Assembly: GCF_000313935.1 (NCBI RefSeq)
Contig: NZ_AMSS01000089.1
Coordinates: 1 to 64,000, forward strand
From: Acinetobacter sp. WC-141
Lineage (GTDB): Bacteria > Pseudomonadota > Gammaproteobacteria > Pseudomonadales > Moraxellaceae
Direction of reading: 5' to 3'
Length of the DNA stretch: 64,000 bases
The translations under genes were made by a program, and so were the position numbers. Numbering within the stretch: position 1 is the first letter of the stretch; every line of letters starts with the position of its first letter. Below are positions 8,317 to 16,848 of the stretch, one piece after another. Under the pieces are notes generated by a model that worked only from the letters and a program-made list of their open reading frames with translations, was not told where the DNA came from and searched no databases.

Positions 8317-8877
8317 ATGAACTCATTTAATGGCAAAGCTATGCTAACCTTTACTGCCCTTAAACGCTTAATCCATACACAATTTATTCTTCTTACGCTT
8401 TTTATTTTCCGTCACTTAAAAAACTATCCCATCAGATATTTAACCACTCAAGAAAAACTACTAGCACAACTTGTTTTCGGTGACATGCTCAATTGTGAGC
8501 AGCCTAAAATTATTGCTACTCGTTACCTTCCTTGGCAGTCTTGCGGTATTTTTATGGCGCCAAATGGGAATATTTATGTCAATCTTTCCGATTACAGTGA
8601 AAATTACGCTCTAGAATCTAAATTTATGCAGGGTATTTTTATTCATGAACTCACTCATGTCATGCAGTATCAAAAAGGCATTCATGTACTACTGAAAGGT
8701 GCGTTGCTGCAATCAGCTTATTATCTTAGCTTTAAAAATTACAATCCCTATAAATATACCTACTCACCACACAAGGCATTTAGCTCTTATAACATTGAGC
8801 AACAAGGTGAAATTGCCCGCGACATTTGCTCTGGAAAAATCCCGAATATTATCTGTTCACCTCAACTTCATTTGTAA
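8317..8877 (+). CDS. Orphan protein with HELTH metallopeptidase-like motif
   Basis: 186 aa, no named family recognised with certainty. A hydrophobic segment at about residues 19-33 could be an anchor. The centre contains FIHELTHVMQYQ (about residues 108-119), an HExxH zinc-binding pattern in a helix, followed about 50 residues later by SSYNIEQQGEIARD, where the Glu could be the third ligand or a structural residue. The same HELTHxxQ ... YNIEQQ arrangement occurs in small zincin-like proteins of Proteobacteria. It stands alone, AT-rich, with only a weak ribosome site (AAGAAA). ATG at 8341 is an alternative start but has no better site. Substrate unknown. Confidence 0.6.
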   Translation: MNSFNGKAMLTFTALKRLIHTQFILLTLFIFRHLKNYPIRYLTTQEKLLAQLVFGDMLNCEQPKIIATRYLPWQSCGIFMAPNGNIYVNLSDYSENYALESKFMQGIFIHELTHVMQYQKGIHVLLKGALLQSAYYLSFKNYNPYKYTYSPHKAFSSYNIEQQGEIARDICSGKIPNIICSPQLHL

Positions 8878-9262
8878 CCAAATAATCAGTTTTTCTTTGA
8901 ACGTAACATTTTTTGCTTAATGTAAATGATAATTCTTATAAATCAGAAATACTTACCTAAACAAGAAAATTTCTCTTACTTAATTCAAATTATTGAAAAA
9001 AATATAACGCGCTTATTCCAAATTGGCTTGCGATAAGGCAGTATACAAACAATAAAAATAATGAAGCCTGTTTCTATTCTATACAGAAAATCTCGTTATT
9101 TTTACGCAGAAAATATGTGATTGGTATATATTATTGATCTTGACATTTTTGTTAACTATTTTAATTGTTTACTATCGTATCATACACATCGTTGAAAAAT
9201 TATATCTATAAAAATCAACACTGTGTGTATCTATATTCGTTATGATCTAGGATTAGGTTTGA
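8878..9262. other. AT-rich intergenic region before nadE
   Basis: 385 bases without a supported gene. TGATAATTCTTATAA (8927-8941) matches 12 of 14 positions of the Fur 7-1-7 core but lies over 300 bp from nadE, so its relevance is doubtful. A TTGACA near 9141 has no convincing -10. GGATTAGG lies before the nadE start. Confidence 0.35.
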
Positions 9263-10888
9263 ATGAAAAGTTTTAAAGTTGCCCTTGCTCAGTTTTCTCC
9301 GCATATTGGCAATATTGACTCAAACACCAAAAAGATGATTGAGCAAGTAAATCAGGCGAAAAAACAAGATGCTGACCTGATTATTTTTCCCGAGCTTTCT
9401 GTTATTGGTTATCCGGCTGAAGACTTACTGCTACGTCCAAATTTAAATAAACGTATGCAAAAGGCTTTTGCTCAACTTGCCGAAGTTAAAGATATTGTCA
9501 TGGTTTTCGGTTTTGTGAACCAGACAGAAGATGGTCAACGCTATAATTCTGCTGCGGTCATGAAAGACGGCCAAGTTTTGGGTGTGTTTAATAAGCATAA
9601 TTTACCAAACTATGGCGTCTTTGATGAAAAACGTTATTTCCAAAAAGGCCATCAACATTTGGTGTTTGAATATCTTGGACATAAGTTTGGCGTGTTAATT
9701 TGCGAAGATATCTGGTCAATTAATACCGTAAAACAGTTAAGCCAATTAAATGTTGATACTGTTCTTGTATTAAATGCATCACCATATGAAGTCGGTAAAC
9801 CACAGCACCGCACACAAACCTTAAGTGAACTTGCAAAACAACTTCATCTGAACATTGTGTACGTTAACCAAGTGGGCGGACAAGATGATTTAATTTTTGA
9901 TGGCACAAGTTTTGTCAGCAATAAAGATGGTGGAATTGCTTTACAAGCACCAAGCTTTAAAGAAGACCTCTACATCGCTGAATTTGACCCAAAAAATAAA
10001 GCATTTAAAGTCACAGAATCAGCTCCAGCTTTAGAAACATTCGCAGAGATCTATCAAGGTTTAGTTCTGGCAACACGTGACTATGTAGAGCGTTCAGGTT
10101 TCCCAGGTGTCATCTTAGGTTTATCTGGCGGTATTGACTCTGCCCTTACACTTGCTATTGCTGTTGATGCAATCGGTGCAGAAAAAGTGCAAGCCGTAAT
10201 GATGCCTTACACTTACACGTCTCAAATTAGTGTTGAAGATGCGGCAGAACAAGCTCGTCGTATGGGTGTGACTTTCGGTATTGCTGAAATACATTCAGTT
10301 GTAAACAGCTTCATGCAAACCTTGTACCCTTTCTTTGGCAACTCACCAGCAGATGCAACCGAAGAAAATTTACAAGCGCGTGCTCGTGGTACTTTGCTTA
10401 TGGGCTTATCAAACAAGTTTGGTAATTTAGTACTCGCTACTGGCAACAAATCTGAGCTTTCAGTCGGCTACTGTACACTTTATGGTGATATGGTGGGTGG
10501 TTTTGCTGTTCTAAAAGATGTTTATAAAACTATCGTATTTGAATTAGCGAAATACCGTAATAGCTTAAGTGAAACTCCTGTTATTCCTGAGCGTGTTATT
10601 ACTCGTCCACCTTCAGCAGAACTTCGTCCAGATCAAAAAGACCAAGACTCTTTACCAGCATATGATGTATTGGATGCCATCCTTTATGCATATATTGAAG
10701 AAGATTTAGGTCAGGCTGATATTATTGCCAAAGGTTTTGATAAAGAAGTTGTTGAAAAAGTCATCCGTTTAGTTGATCGTAATGAATACAAACGTCGTCA
10801 AGGTGCGATTGGTCCGAGAATTACTTCTCGTGCATTTAGTCGCGAACGACGTTATCCGATTGTCAACGGTTGGACAGCGAATGACTGA
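9263..10888 (+). CDS. nadE: Glutamine-dependent NAD+ synthetase
   Basis: Final step of NAD synthesis: deamido-NAD+ plus ATP plus Gln-derived ammonia gives NAD+. It is 541 aa with two domains. The N-terminal nitrilase-type amidase (1-260) carries the Glu44-Lys111-Cys147 triad (IFPELSVIGY, VFNKHNLPNYG, LICEDIW). The C-terminal synthetase carries the SGGIDS ATP-pyrophosphatase loop (288-293) and the LATGNKSELSVGY segment. The length fits the two-domain type. Its stop overlaps the start of the next gene. Confidence 0.97.
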   Translation: MKSFKVALAQFSPHIGNIDSNTKKMIEQVNQAKKQDADLIIFPELSVIGYPAEDLLLRPNLNKRMQKAFAQLAEVKDIVMVFGFVNQTEDGQRYNSAAVMKDGQVLGVFNKHNLPNYGVFDEKRYFQKGHQHLVFEYLGHKFGVLICEDIWSINTVKQLSQLNVDTVLVLNASPYEVGKPQHRTQTLSELAKQLHLNIVYVNQVGGQDDLIFDGTSFVSNKDGGIALQAPSFKEDLYIAEFDPKNKAFKVTESAPALETFAEIYQGLVLATRDYVERSGFPGVILGLSGGIDSALTLAIAVDAIGAEKVQAVMMPYTYTSQISVEDAAEQARRMGVTFGIAEIHSVVNSFMQTLYPFFGNSPADATEENLQARARGTLLMGLSNKFGNLVLATGNKSELSVGYCTLYGDMVGGFAVLKDVYKTIVFELAKYRNSLSETPVIPERVITRPPSAELRPDQKDQDSLPAYDVLDAILYAYIEEDLGQADIIAKGFDKEVVEKVIRLVDRNEYKRRQGAIGPRITSRAFSRERRYPIVNGWTAND

Positions 10889-11909
10889 GCAGAAAAACTC
10901 ATCAAAAACTACAACACTTGCTCAAGCACTTTTGCTTGAGCAGGTGGAATTTTTCAAAAAACAATTATCTATAGAAAACTCACCTATTTATTTTCGGCAG
11001 TTTATTCAACTGTTCATGCAACATGCTGATGAAATCAAACTTCATGAAGTTGTTGATTTAGAGCAACTCCAAGCCGTTGTGAAACGCTATGCTTTTGAAA
11101 TGCAGCTAGGTGCAGGTTTACTTGAGTTTATTGGGGAAATCGCACAGCGTATTTATCTATCTGCTATGAAATCTCCGATTCAGCTACAAGACTTGGTATC
11201 TGACCACCAATTTGAAATGTGGCTCTCCAAATTTTTGGAAATGGAGCATATTCCCCATTATCTTAATCAATTTTTAAGAACTAGTCCTTCTGTACAGCAG
11301 CTTTGCCAATATATTGCGACCTCAACCTTAGAACAGAAAATACCAAAATTTTTAAATGCATCTAAAGTAGATGACTATCATTTTGAATGGCAACATAAAC
11401 TCAAAAAATTCTCTTTTTTACAGCAGCAACGTCTTGAGCATAAGCTTGAAACATGGATTGCCAGTTTTATTCACGAGCAACTTACAGAATTAAGTCTTTT
11501 GTCGACCGAAGACTTAGAAAGTCTTATACGACACGTCTGGGAAGATCTTAGACATAAAAAAATGTATGAGTTTATGAAACAACTCACTCCTCTTGATGTG
11601 GAAGAGTTCTTTGTTTTAATTTACGAATACTGGAAAGAATTACGTCAATCACAATTTATGCAAGATCTTATTTTGTATGGCGTAGAAGTTTTTTATGACT
11701 TTTATAAAGACCAAAGTTTATTTGAAGTATTAAGTGAGATTGGTTTAACTGAAACCGATTTACAAATAGAAGCTTTACGTTTCTATCCGAAAGTTATGAA
11801 TGCCTTTAATGAACACGGTATTTTAGAACCGTTACTTCAAGCGATTTTAGCTCCTTTTTATCAAAGCTCAAAAACACTCGATATTATTGAAAAACATTTT
11901 AACGAGTAA
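10881..11909 (+). CDS. Orphan helical protein coupled to nadE
   Basis: 342 aa from the ATG at 10881, which overlaps the nadE stop by 8 nt; the frame is open further upstream inside nadE, but that part reads like a shadow of nadE. The product is rich in Leu, Gln, Glu and aromatics and looks all-helical and soluble, with no signal peptide, membrane segment or catalytic motif that I can see. I do not recognise a family. The overlap implies translational coupling with NAD synthetase; that is the only functional clue. Confidence 0.7.
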   Translation: MTEQKNSSKTTTLAQALLLEQVEFFKKQLSIENSPIYFRQFIQLFMQHADEIKLHEVVDLEQLQAVVKRYAFEMQLGAGLLEFIGEIAQRIYLSAMKSPIQLQDLVSDHQFEMWLSKFLEMEHIPHYLNQFLRTSPSVQQLCQYIATSTLEQKIPKFLNASKVDDYHFEWQHKLKKFSFLQQQRLEHKLETWIASFIHEQLTELSLLSTEDLESLIRHVWEDLRHKKMYEFMKQLTPLDVEEFFVLIYEYWKELRQSQFMQDLILYGVEVFYDFYKDQSLFEVLSEIGLTETDLQIEALRFYPKVMNAFNEHGILEPLLQAILAPFYQSSKTLDIIEKHFNE

Positions 11910-11922
11910 AAAAAGACAAAAA

Positions 11923-11947
11923 GAAACCATGCATGAGCATGGTTTTT
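11923..11947. terminator. Terminator shared by the nadE operon and tRNA-Met
   Basis: AACCATGC (11925-11932) and GCATGGTT (11937-11944) form a perfect 8-bp stem with a 4-nt loop. On the minus strand it is followed by TCTTTTTG, right for ending the tRNA-Met transcript; on the plus strand T-residues also follow. Confidence 0.8.
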
Positions 11948-11951
11948 AAAA

Positions 11952-12028
11952 TGGTGGCTATGACGAGACTTGAACTTGTGACCCCCGCATTATGAGTGCG
12001 GTGCTCTAACCAACTGAGCTACATAGCC
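11952..12028 (-). tRNA. tRNA-Met (CAT), copy 1
   Basis: 77 nt with the CCA end encoded. Acceptor stem GGCTATG / CATAGCC, anticodon stem CCGCA / TGCGG around loop CTCATAA, so the anticodon is CAT. G1-C72 pairing and the absence of initiator features make this the elongator type. It is identical over 77 nt to the copy at 22105-22181. Confidence 0.97.
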
Positions 12029-12043
12029 GTAAACTGTGTGCGC

Positions 12044-12072
12044 ATTATCTATAGTTCTGTATAGCAGGTCAA
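12044..12072 (-). promoter_or_regulatory. Promoter of tRNA-Met copy 1
   Basis: -35 TTGACC (complement of 12067-12072), 17-nt spacer, -10 GATAAT (complement of 12044-12049), followed by a GCGC discriminator typical of stringently controlled stable-RNA promoters. Confidence 0.8.
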
Positions 12073-12097
12073 GAGTTCAAAACTATTAAATCCTACC

Positions 12098-12139
12098 AAA
12101 TGAACAAATAAGATTCAGATCACCTTTATTTGTTCATTT
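12098..12139. terminator. Long hairpin downstream of cntB
   Basis: Arms aaatgaacaaataa (12098-12111) and ttatttgttcattt (12126-12139) pair perfectly over 14 bp with a 14-nt loop. The T-run follows on the plus strand, opposite to cntB, so on the cntB transcript it may act as a 3' stabilising stem rather than a true terminator. Confidence 0.5.
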
Positions 12140-12185
12140 TTTAGCAAATTTATGTTTTAAATATTTGATCAGCCACAGAAATATA

Positions 12186-13142
12186 TTAAAGATCTAATAC
12201 CAGTTTTTTACCTTTTGCTCTTGATACACAAATCATCATGCTCTTCTGTGAAGCTTTTTCTGCATCACTGAGATATTGATCAAAATGCTCTGCTTCACCT
12301 TCTAAAATAGCAGTTTCACACGTACCGCAAACCCCTTCTCGGCATAAACATTCCACATCAATATTTAAGGTTTCGATGGCTTGTAAAATTGTCTGATTAC
12401 TTTGTACTTCAATTTCCTGATTAGACTTCGCAAGTACGACCGTAAACGCTTCACCATCTTCTGGAACTGTTGAAGCAAATTGTTCCCAATGGATGTATTC
12501 GTCACGGTAACGATGCTTATTACAACAATCAATCACAGCATCAATCATGGGTTTCGGCCCACAGACATACACGTGTGTGCCTTTAGGTTGTGATGAAATC
12601 AGTTCATCCAGATTTAATGTGCAACCCTCTGAATCAACATAACTAAATACATGTTCTGCATGTTTCTGCTTAAGCTCATCAAGTAAAGCTGCGTGCTCAG
12701 GAGAACGATAAGCATAATGTAGCTCATACTCAGCACCACGCGCTGCAAGCTCATCCATTTGAGGCAAGAATGGTGTAATGCCAATTCCACCTGCAATTAA
12801 AATATGTTTATTGCCTGTTTCAGCTAATGGAAATAAATTTTTTGGTTCTGAAATCTGAATTTCACAGCCTTCATTGCACTGATCATGCATAAACACTGAA
12901 CCCCCCTTACCCTCCACATCCTTACGAACACAGACTTGGTAAGTTGATAGGTCTTGCGTACAACTCATCAGCGAGTAGGCATTAGAAAGCTGCTCATTCA
13001 TTTTGACAATAATATGGCTTCCCCCACTAAATCGAGGAAAGTTCTGTCCATCTTGACGCTTGAACGTAAACCGTTTGATTAAAGGGGTTAGCTGTTCCAC
13101 ATGAGTAACAACTGCCGGGAACATTTCATAATGACTAGCCAT
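12186..13142 (-). CDS. cntB: Carnitine monooxygenase, reductase subunit
   Basis: Transfers electrons from NAD(P)H through FMN and a 2Fe-2S centre to the CntA oxygenase. It is 318 aa. The N-terminal half is the FMN-binding reductase barrel; the NAD-binding part has IAGGIGITPFL and YVCGPKPMI. The C-terminal plant-type ferredoxin has Cys267, Cys272, Cys275 and Cys305 (CREGVCGTC ... CVSRAKG). This order (reductase, then ferredoxin) is the phthalate dioxygenase reductase type. It is the last gene of the carnitine operon, 47 nt after the aldehyde dehydrogenase. Confidence 0.92.
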   Translation of the reverse strand: MASHYEMFPAVVTHVEQLTPLIKRFTFKRQDGQNFPRFSGGSHIIVKMNEQLSNAYSLMSCTQDLSTYQVCVRKDVEGKGGSVFMHDQCNEGCEIQISEPKNLFPLAETGNKHILIAGGIGITPFLPQMDELAARGAEYELHYAYRSPEHAALLDELKQKHAEHVFSYVDSEGCTLNLDELISSQPKGTHVYVCGPKPMIDAVIDCCNKHRYRDEYIHWEQFASTVPEDGEAFTVVLAKSNQEIEVQSNQTILQAIETLNIDVECLCREGVCGTCETAILEGEAEHFDQYLSDAEKASQKSMMICVSRAKGKKLVLDL

Positions 13143-13189
13143 ATTAGAATCCTTCTTTTACCGCATATTCTTGTTGTTAGGGCTTATCC

Positions 13190-14641
13190 TTAAAGCCCTA
13201 AACACATGTATTTAATGGTCATGAATTCTTCAAGACCATACTTTGAGCCTTCACGCCCAACACCTGATTGTTTCACACCGCCAAATGGTACAACTTCATT
13301 TGAAATTGCTGTGGCATTCATTCCAACCATTCCATATTCAAGTTGTTCTGACACTCGCCATAACCGCGAAATATTTTCGCTATACACATAAGCAGCCAAA
13401 CCAAAGATGGTGTCATTTGCTTGAGCAACGACATCTGCTTCATCTGTAAAACGAATGAGCGGCGCAACTGGACCAAAAATTTCTTCTTGGACAATTTCCA
13501 TTGTACGGTCAACGTTAGTTAAAACTGATGGCTCATAAAAGGTTTGCCCTAAAGCATGCTGTTTGCCGCCACAAGCAACTTTAGCACCTTTACTCACCGC
13601 ATCATCAATCAACTGCTGTGCTTTTAAAACTGCTTTTTCATTAATTAATGGGCCAATTTGCACACCATCTTCAAGTCCATTACCCACTTTAAAGTTTTGT
13701 ACTTCTTGTACAAACTTCTCAGCAAAAGCTTGATAAATATTGTCATGTACATAAATGCGGTTTGCACAAACGCAAGTCTGGCCTGCATTACGAAACTTGG
13801 CAAAAATCGCACCTTGTACAGCTTTATCCAAATCGGCGTCGTCAAATACAATCAGAGGAGCATTCCCACCTAACTCAAGCGCCAATTTTTTAATGGTGCT
13901 TGAACACTGCTGCATCAGTAGGCGTCCCACTGGAGTTGAGCCAGTAAAAGTCAATTTCTTCACTTTTTCATGCGAAGTAAATACCGAGCCGATTTCTTGT
14001 GATTTACCTGTGACGACGTTAATTACACCAGCTGGAATACCTGCTTTTTCTGCAAGCTTCGCAATCGCTAAAGCACAATAAGGCGTTTCATTTGCTGGCT
14101 TAATCACTATCGTACTTCCAGCTGCTAAAGCTGGTGCTGCTTTACGGGTAATCATGGCGATTGGGAAATTCCACGGCGTAATAGCAGCTACTACTCCAAC
14201 AGGTTCTTTACTAATAATAAAGCGTTGTTGGTTATTTACGGTTGGAATGACATCACCATAAATACGTTTGCCTTCTTCGGCAAACCATTGAATAAATGAT
14301 GCCGCATAACGCACCTCACCTTTCGCTTCTGCTAAAGGTTTTCCTTGTTCAATGGTCATAATCAAAGCAAGTTCGTCGGTATGATCGAGAACCAGTTTGT
14401 ACCAAGCCAATAAAATATCTGCACGGTTTTGAGCAGTTAAAGCTTTCCAACTTTGTAAAGCAGTATAAGCAGCCTCGACTGCTTGCGTAGCCTCGGCCGC
14501 TCCCATATTTGGAATTGTGCCAATTTCTTCGCCTGTCGCAGGGTTAATTACCGGAACCATCGCATTCGACTGTGCAGCTTGCCATTGCCCGTTAATATAG
14601 GCTTGTTGCTGAAATAATTCAGTGCTTTGTAAACTCGACAT
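13190..14641 (-). CDS. Aldehyde dehydrogenase, probably malic semialdehyde oxidising
   Basis: NAD(P)-dependent aldehyde dehydrogenase, 483 aa, close to the succinate-semialdehyde dehydrogenase (GabD) group. Catalytic residues are visible: Asn158 in TPWNFP, Glu256 in LELGGNAP, Cys290 in GQTCVCANR. It lies between cntA and cntB, so the likely substrate is the malic semialdehyde released when CntA splits carnitine; a product of malate would feed the dehydrogenase at the head of the operon. The family is clear; the substrate is inferred from context. The two adjacent Cys (290, 292) are typical of the SSADH group. Confidence 0.9.
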   Translation of the reverse strand: MSSLQSTELFQQQAYINGQWQAAQSNAMVPVINPATGEEIGTIPNMGAAEATQAVEAAYTALQSWKALTAQNRADILLAWYKLVLDHTDELALIMTIEQGKPLAEAKGEVRYAASFIQWFAEEGKRIYGDVIPTVNNQQRFIISKEPVGVVAAITPWNFPIAMITRKAAPALAAGSTIVIKPANETPYCALAIAKLAEKAGIPAGVINVVTGKSQEIGSVFTSHEKVKKLTFTGSTPVGRLLMQQCSSTIKKLALELGGNAPLIVFDDADLDKAVQGAIFAKFRNAGQTCVCANRIYVHDNIYQAFAEKFVQEVQNFKVGNGLEDGVQIGPLINEKAVLKAQQLIDDAVSKGAKVACGGKQHALGQTFYEPSVLTNVDRTMEIVQEEIFGPVAPLIRFTDEADVVAQANDTIFGLAAYVYSENISRLWRVSEQLEYGMVGMNATAISNEVVPFGGVKQSGVGREGSKYGLEEFMTIKYMCLGL

Positions 14642-14704
14642 ATCATCTTCCTAACTGAAGAATCAGGTGTAAGTCATCTTTACACCTGAATAAATCCATT
14701 TGTT

Positions 14705-15820
14705 TTACTTGTGATGCTGCGCCACTAAATGTTGGAAGTAAGCAATACCATGTTCACTAATTCCTGAGCGTTGCTTGTCAGTCATAATACGGCCTTGACC
14801 ACGATAACCACGTGATTTCAAACCACGTTGTACGCTTTCGACCAAGTTCAAATCTTCAGGACGGAATACATTGCGATACCACTCAATCAAATCTTTCTGA
14901 TCTTGAGTAAGTTCTTCGTTCGTGAAGTAAATATCGTAATGCTGCAAAGTTGTTTCTGCATCAACTGGGAACTCATAGATCACAGTCATGAAGTTGCTAC
15001 CTGGTGGCACGTTAAACATGGTACAAGGCCAAGTCCAGAAACCATGAAACTCAGGATCTGTTATTGATGGATCAAGCTTAAATGACTTCTCAGATGAACG
15101 CGCAAAACCATACTGTAAAGTCCAGTTTTGATGTGTTGTGTGCCAATATTTATCAACTTGAACAGAATCAGCAAAACCGGGATGTGCAGGCCCACAGTGG
15201 TAACATTCTAAATAGTTATCAACAATCACTTTCCAGTTTGCCGGCGTTTCTGTCACAAAACGTGCCGCCAGTTTCAAATCTTTAATTACGCTACATGCTT
15301 GATTTAAACGCTCAGCAAATTCCGGAAGTTGGTCTTCTACACAAGTCGCATTTTCATCCATGTTAATGAAAACAAAACCTGCATATTCTTCAACTTTTAA
15401 AGGTACCATGCTTGAGTTTTCTTTGTCGAAAGATTCAACATGGTCACAGTTACGTGCCAAAGCTAAGCTACCGTCTAGCTTGAAAGTCCAAGCATGGTAT
15501 GGGCAAGTAATTACATTTTTTGCTTTACCACTACCACTTAAAAGCTCATGGCCACGGTGTGGACACACATTATAAAACGCACGTAAAACACTATCTTTAC
15601 CGCGAATGATGACAATATTTTCACCAATTACTTTACGGGTAATATAGTCGTTCGGCTGCGCCAACTCACTGCCATGTGCAACACAAATCCAACTTTTAGC
15701 AAAGATTGCTTCTTTCTCATGCTCAAAAACTTGCGATGAAGTATAGAAAACTTTAGGAAAAGTCCATGCAACATCTGGGTTTGCACAAAAATCTTCAGGT
15801 AATTTTTCAACTGCATTCAT
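14705..15820 (-). CDS. cntA: Carnitine monooxygenase, oxygenase subunit
   Basis: Rieske-type non-haem iron oxygenase that cleaves L-carnitine to trimethylamine and malic semialdehyde. It is 371 aa. The Rieske centre is Cys86/His88 and Cys106/His109 (CPHRGH, CPYHAW). Iron ligands His208 and His213 lie in NYLECYHCGPAH. Glu205 occupies the bridging position that is Asp in most Rieske oxygenases; this is the known hallmark of CntA and strongly supports the assignment over YeaW-like or generic ring-hydroxylating enzymes. The AlphaFe domain continues to the C-terminus without disruption. Confidence 0.95.
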   Translation of the reverse strand: MNAVEKLPEDFCANPDVAWTFPKVFYTSSQVFEHEKEAIFAKSWICVAHGSELAQPNDYITRKVIGENIVIIRGKDSVLRAFYNVCPHRGHELLSGSGKAKNVITCPYHAWTFKLDGSLALARNCDHVESFDKENSSMVPLKVEEYAGFVFINMDENATCVEDQLPEFAERLNQACSVIKDLKLAARFVTETPANWKVIVDNYLECYHCGPAHPGFADSVQVDKYWHTTHQNWTLQYGFARSSEKSFKLDPSITDPEFHGFWTWPCTMFNVPPGSNFMTVIYEFPVDAETTLQHYDIYFTNEELTQDQKDLIEWYRNVFRPEDLNLVESVQRGLKSRGYRGQGRIMTDKQRSGISEHGIAYFQHLVAQHHK

Positions 15821-15862
15821 GTTATTACTCCATTAAATTCTTTTCGTCCAAATGACTCGATA

Positions 15863-16837
15863 TTAAATTGATGTCTTTTCGACACTGCCAAACATACGAC
15901 GTATCGCACTTAGCATGTTTTGATATAACTGTTGAACTTCAGGACAATCACGCATGAGACGTAAACTGCCATGTAATAAACCTTTGCCTAAATAGAACTC
16001 GCTCGGGATACCTGCTTGTTCCAATTTTTGGGTAAAGAGATAACCGTCATCACTTAAAGGGTCATACTCAGCCACTGCTACAAAACTCATAGGCATATCT
16101 GAAAAATCAGTTGCCAATAAAGGCGCTAGACGTAAATCCTGCCAATCTTGTGAGTTCGGTGCATATTCCTTTAAATAAAAATGCATATCTTCCGTTGTTA
16201 ATAACGGCGCATGGGCATGCTTTTGTGCAGAGGATGTGTTAAATGCAGTACTCAAGCATGGATAAATCAAAGCCAACCCTTGAGCTTGCAAACCACTATG
16301 TTGTAGATCCACTGCAAGGGCGGCTGCCAAGTTACCACCTGCGCTATCGCCGGCTAGAACGATATTTTCGCTGTCGATCTGCCAGTCAGAACCATGCTCT
16401 TTAAGCCATTGATAGACTACTAAACAATCTTCAAAAGCTGCTGGAAAGCGATGCTCTGGTGCCATGCGGTAATCCACACCAATGACAACTGCATTTAAGT
16501 CCTGACACAAATAACTGGTAATAAACTCATGTGAATCAAGCCCACCAACCATCCAACCGCCGCCATGTAAATACAACACACACGGCCAACCAGCTTCAGG
16601 TCGATCAGTTTTTGGTGAATAGATGCGAACAGGTACAGGATGCTCTGCATTTGTAACAACTCGATCTTCTACTTCGATCTTGCCATCACGTGGCAAAGTG
16701 TAATGTCGACACATCGCGTCATAGGCCGCACGGACTGAGTGAATATCTGCATCTGCTGGTGAGTAAATGCTGCTCCAATACACTAGGCTTTGCATTTCTT
16801 CACTTAAGGCATAAGTGGTCTGTTCACATGTAGTCAT
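15863..16837 (-). CDS. Alpha/beta hydrolase, HSL-type esterase, in the carnitine operon
   Basis: 324 aa serine esterase of the hormone-sensitive-lipase group. HGGGW (91-95) forms the oxyanion hole and GDSAGGN (163-169) holds nucleophile Ser165. A candidate acid is Asp in AEYDPLSDDG and the His is in GKGLLHGSLR near the C-terminus. There is no signal peptide, so it is cytoplasmic. It sits between the transporter and cntA in one transcription unit, which suggests it frees carnitine from an O-acylcarnitine ester taken up by the transporter. The ester substrate is an inference. Confidence 0.88.
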   Translation of the reverse strand: MTTCEQTTYALSEEMQSLVYWSSIYSPADADIHSVRAAYDAMCRHYTLPRDGKIEVEDRVVTNAEHPVPVRIYSPKTDRPEAGWPCVLYLHGGGWMVGGLDSHEFITSYLCQDLNAVVIGVDYRMAPEHRFPAAFEDCLVVYQWLKEHGSDWQIDSENIVLAGDSAGGNLAAALAVDLQHSGLQAQGLALIYPCLSTAFNTSSAQKHAHAPLLTTEDMHFYLKEYAPNSQDWQDLRLAPLLATDFSDMPMSFVAVAEYDPLSDDGYLFTQKLEQAGIPSEFYLGKGLLHGSLRLMRDCPEVQQLYQNMLSAIRRMFGSVEKTSI

Positions 16838-16848
16838 TACCGTTCCCT

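Noticed and set aside
8927..8941. Fur-box-like TGATAATTCTTATAA
   Set aside because: Two mismatches to the 7-1-7 core, AT-rich surroundings and more than 300 bp from the next gene; listed only as a note in the gap entry.
10773..10880. Upstream extension of the gene after nadE
   Set aside because: The extra 36 codons overlap nadE and look like an out-of-frame reading of it; ATG at 10881 fits coupling.
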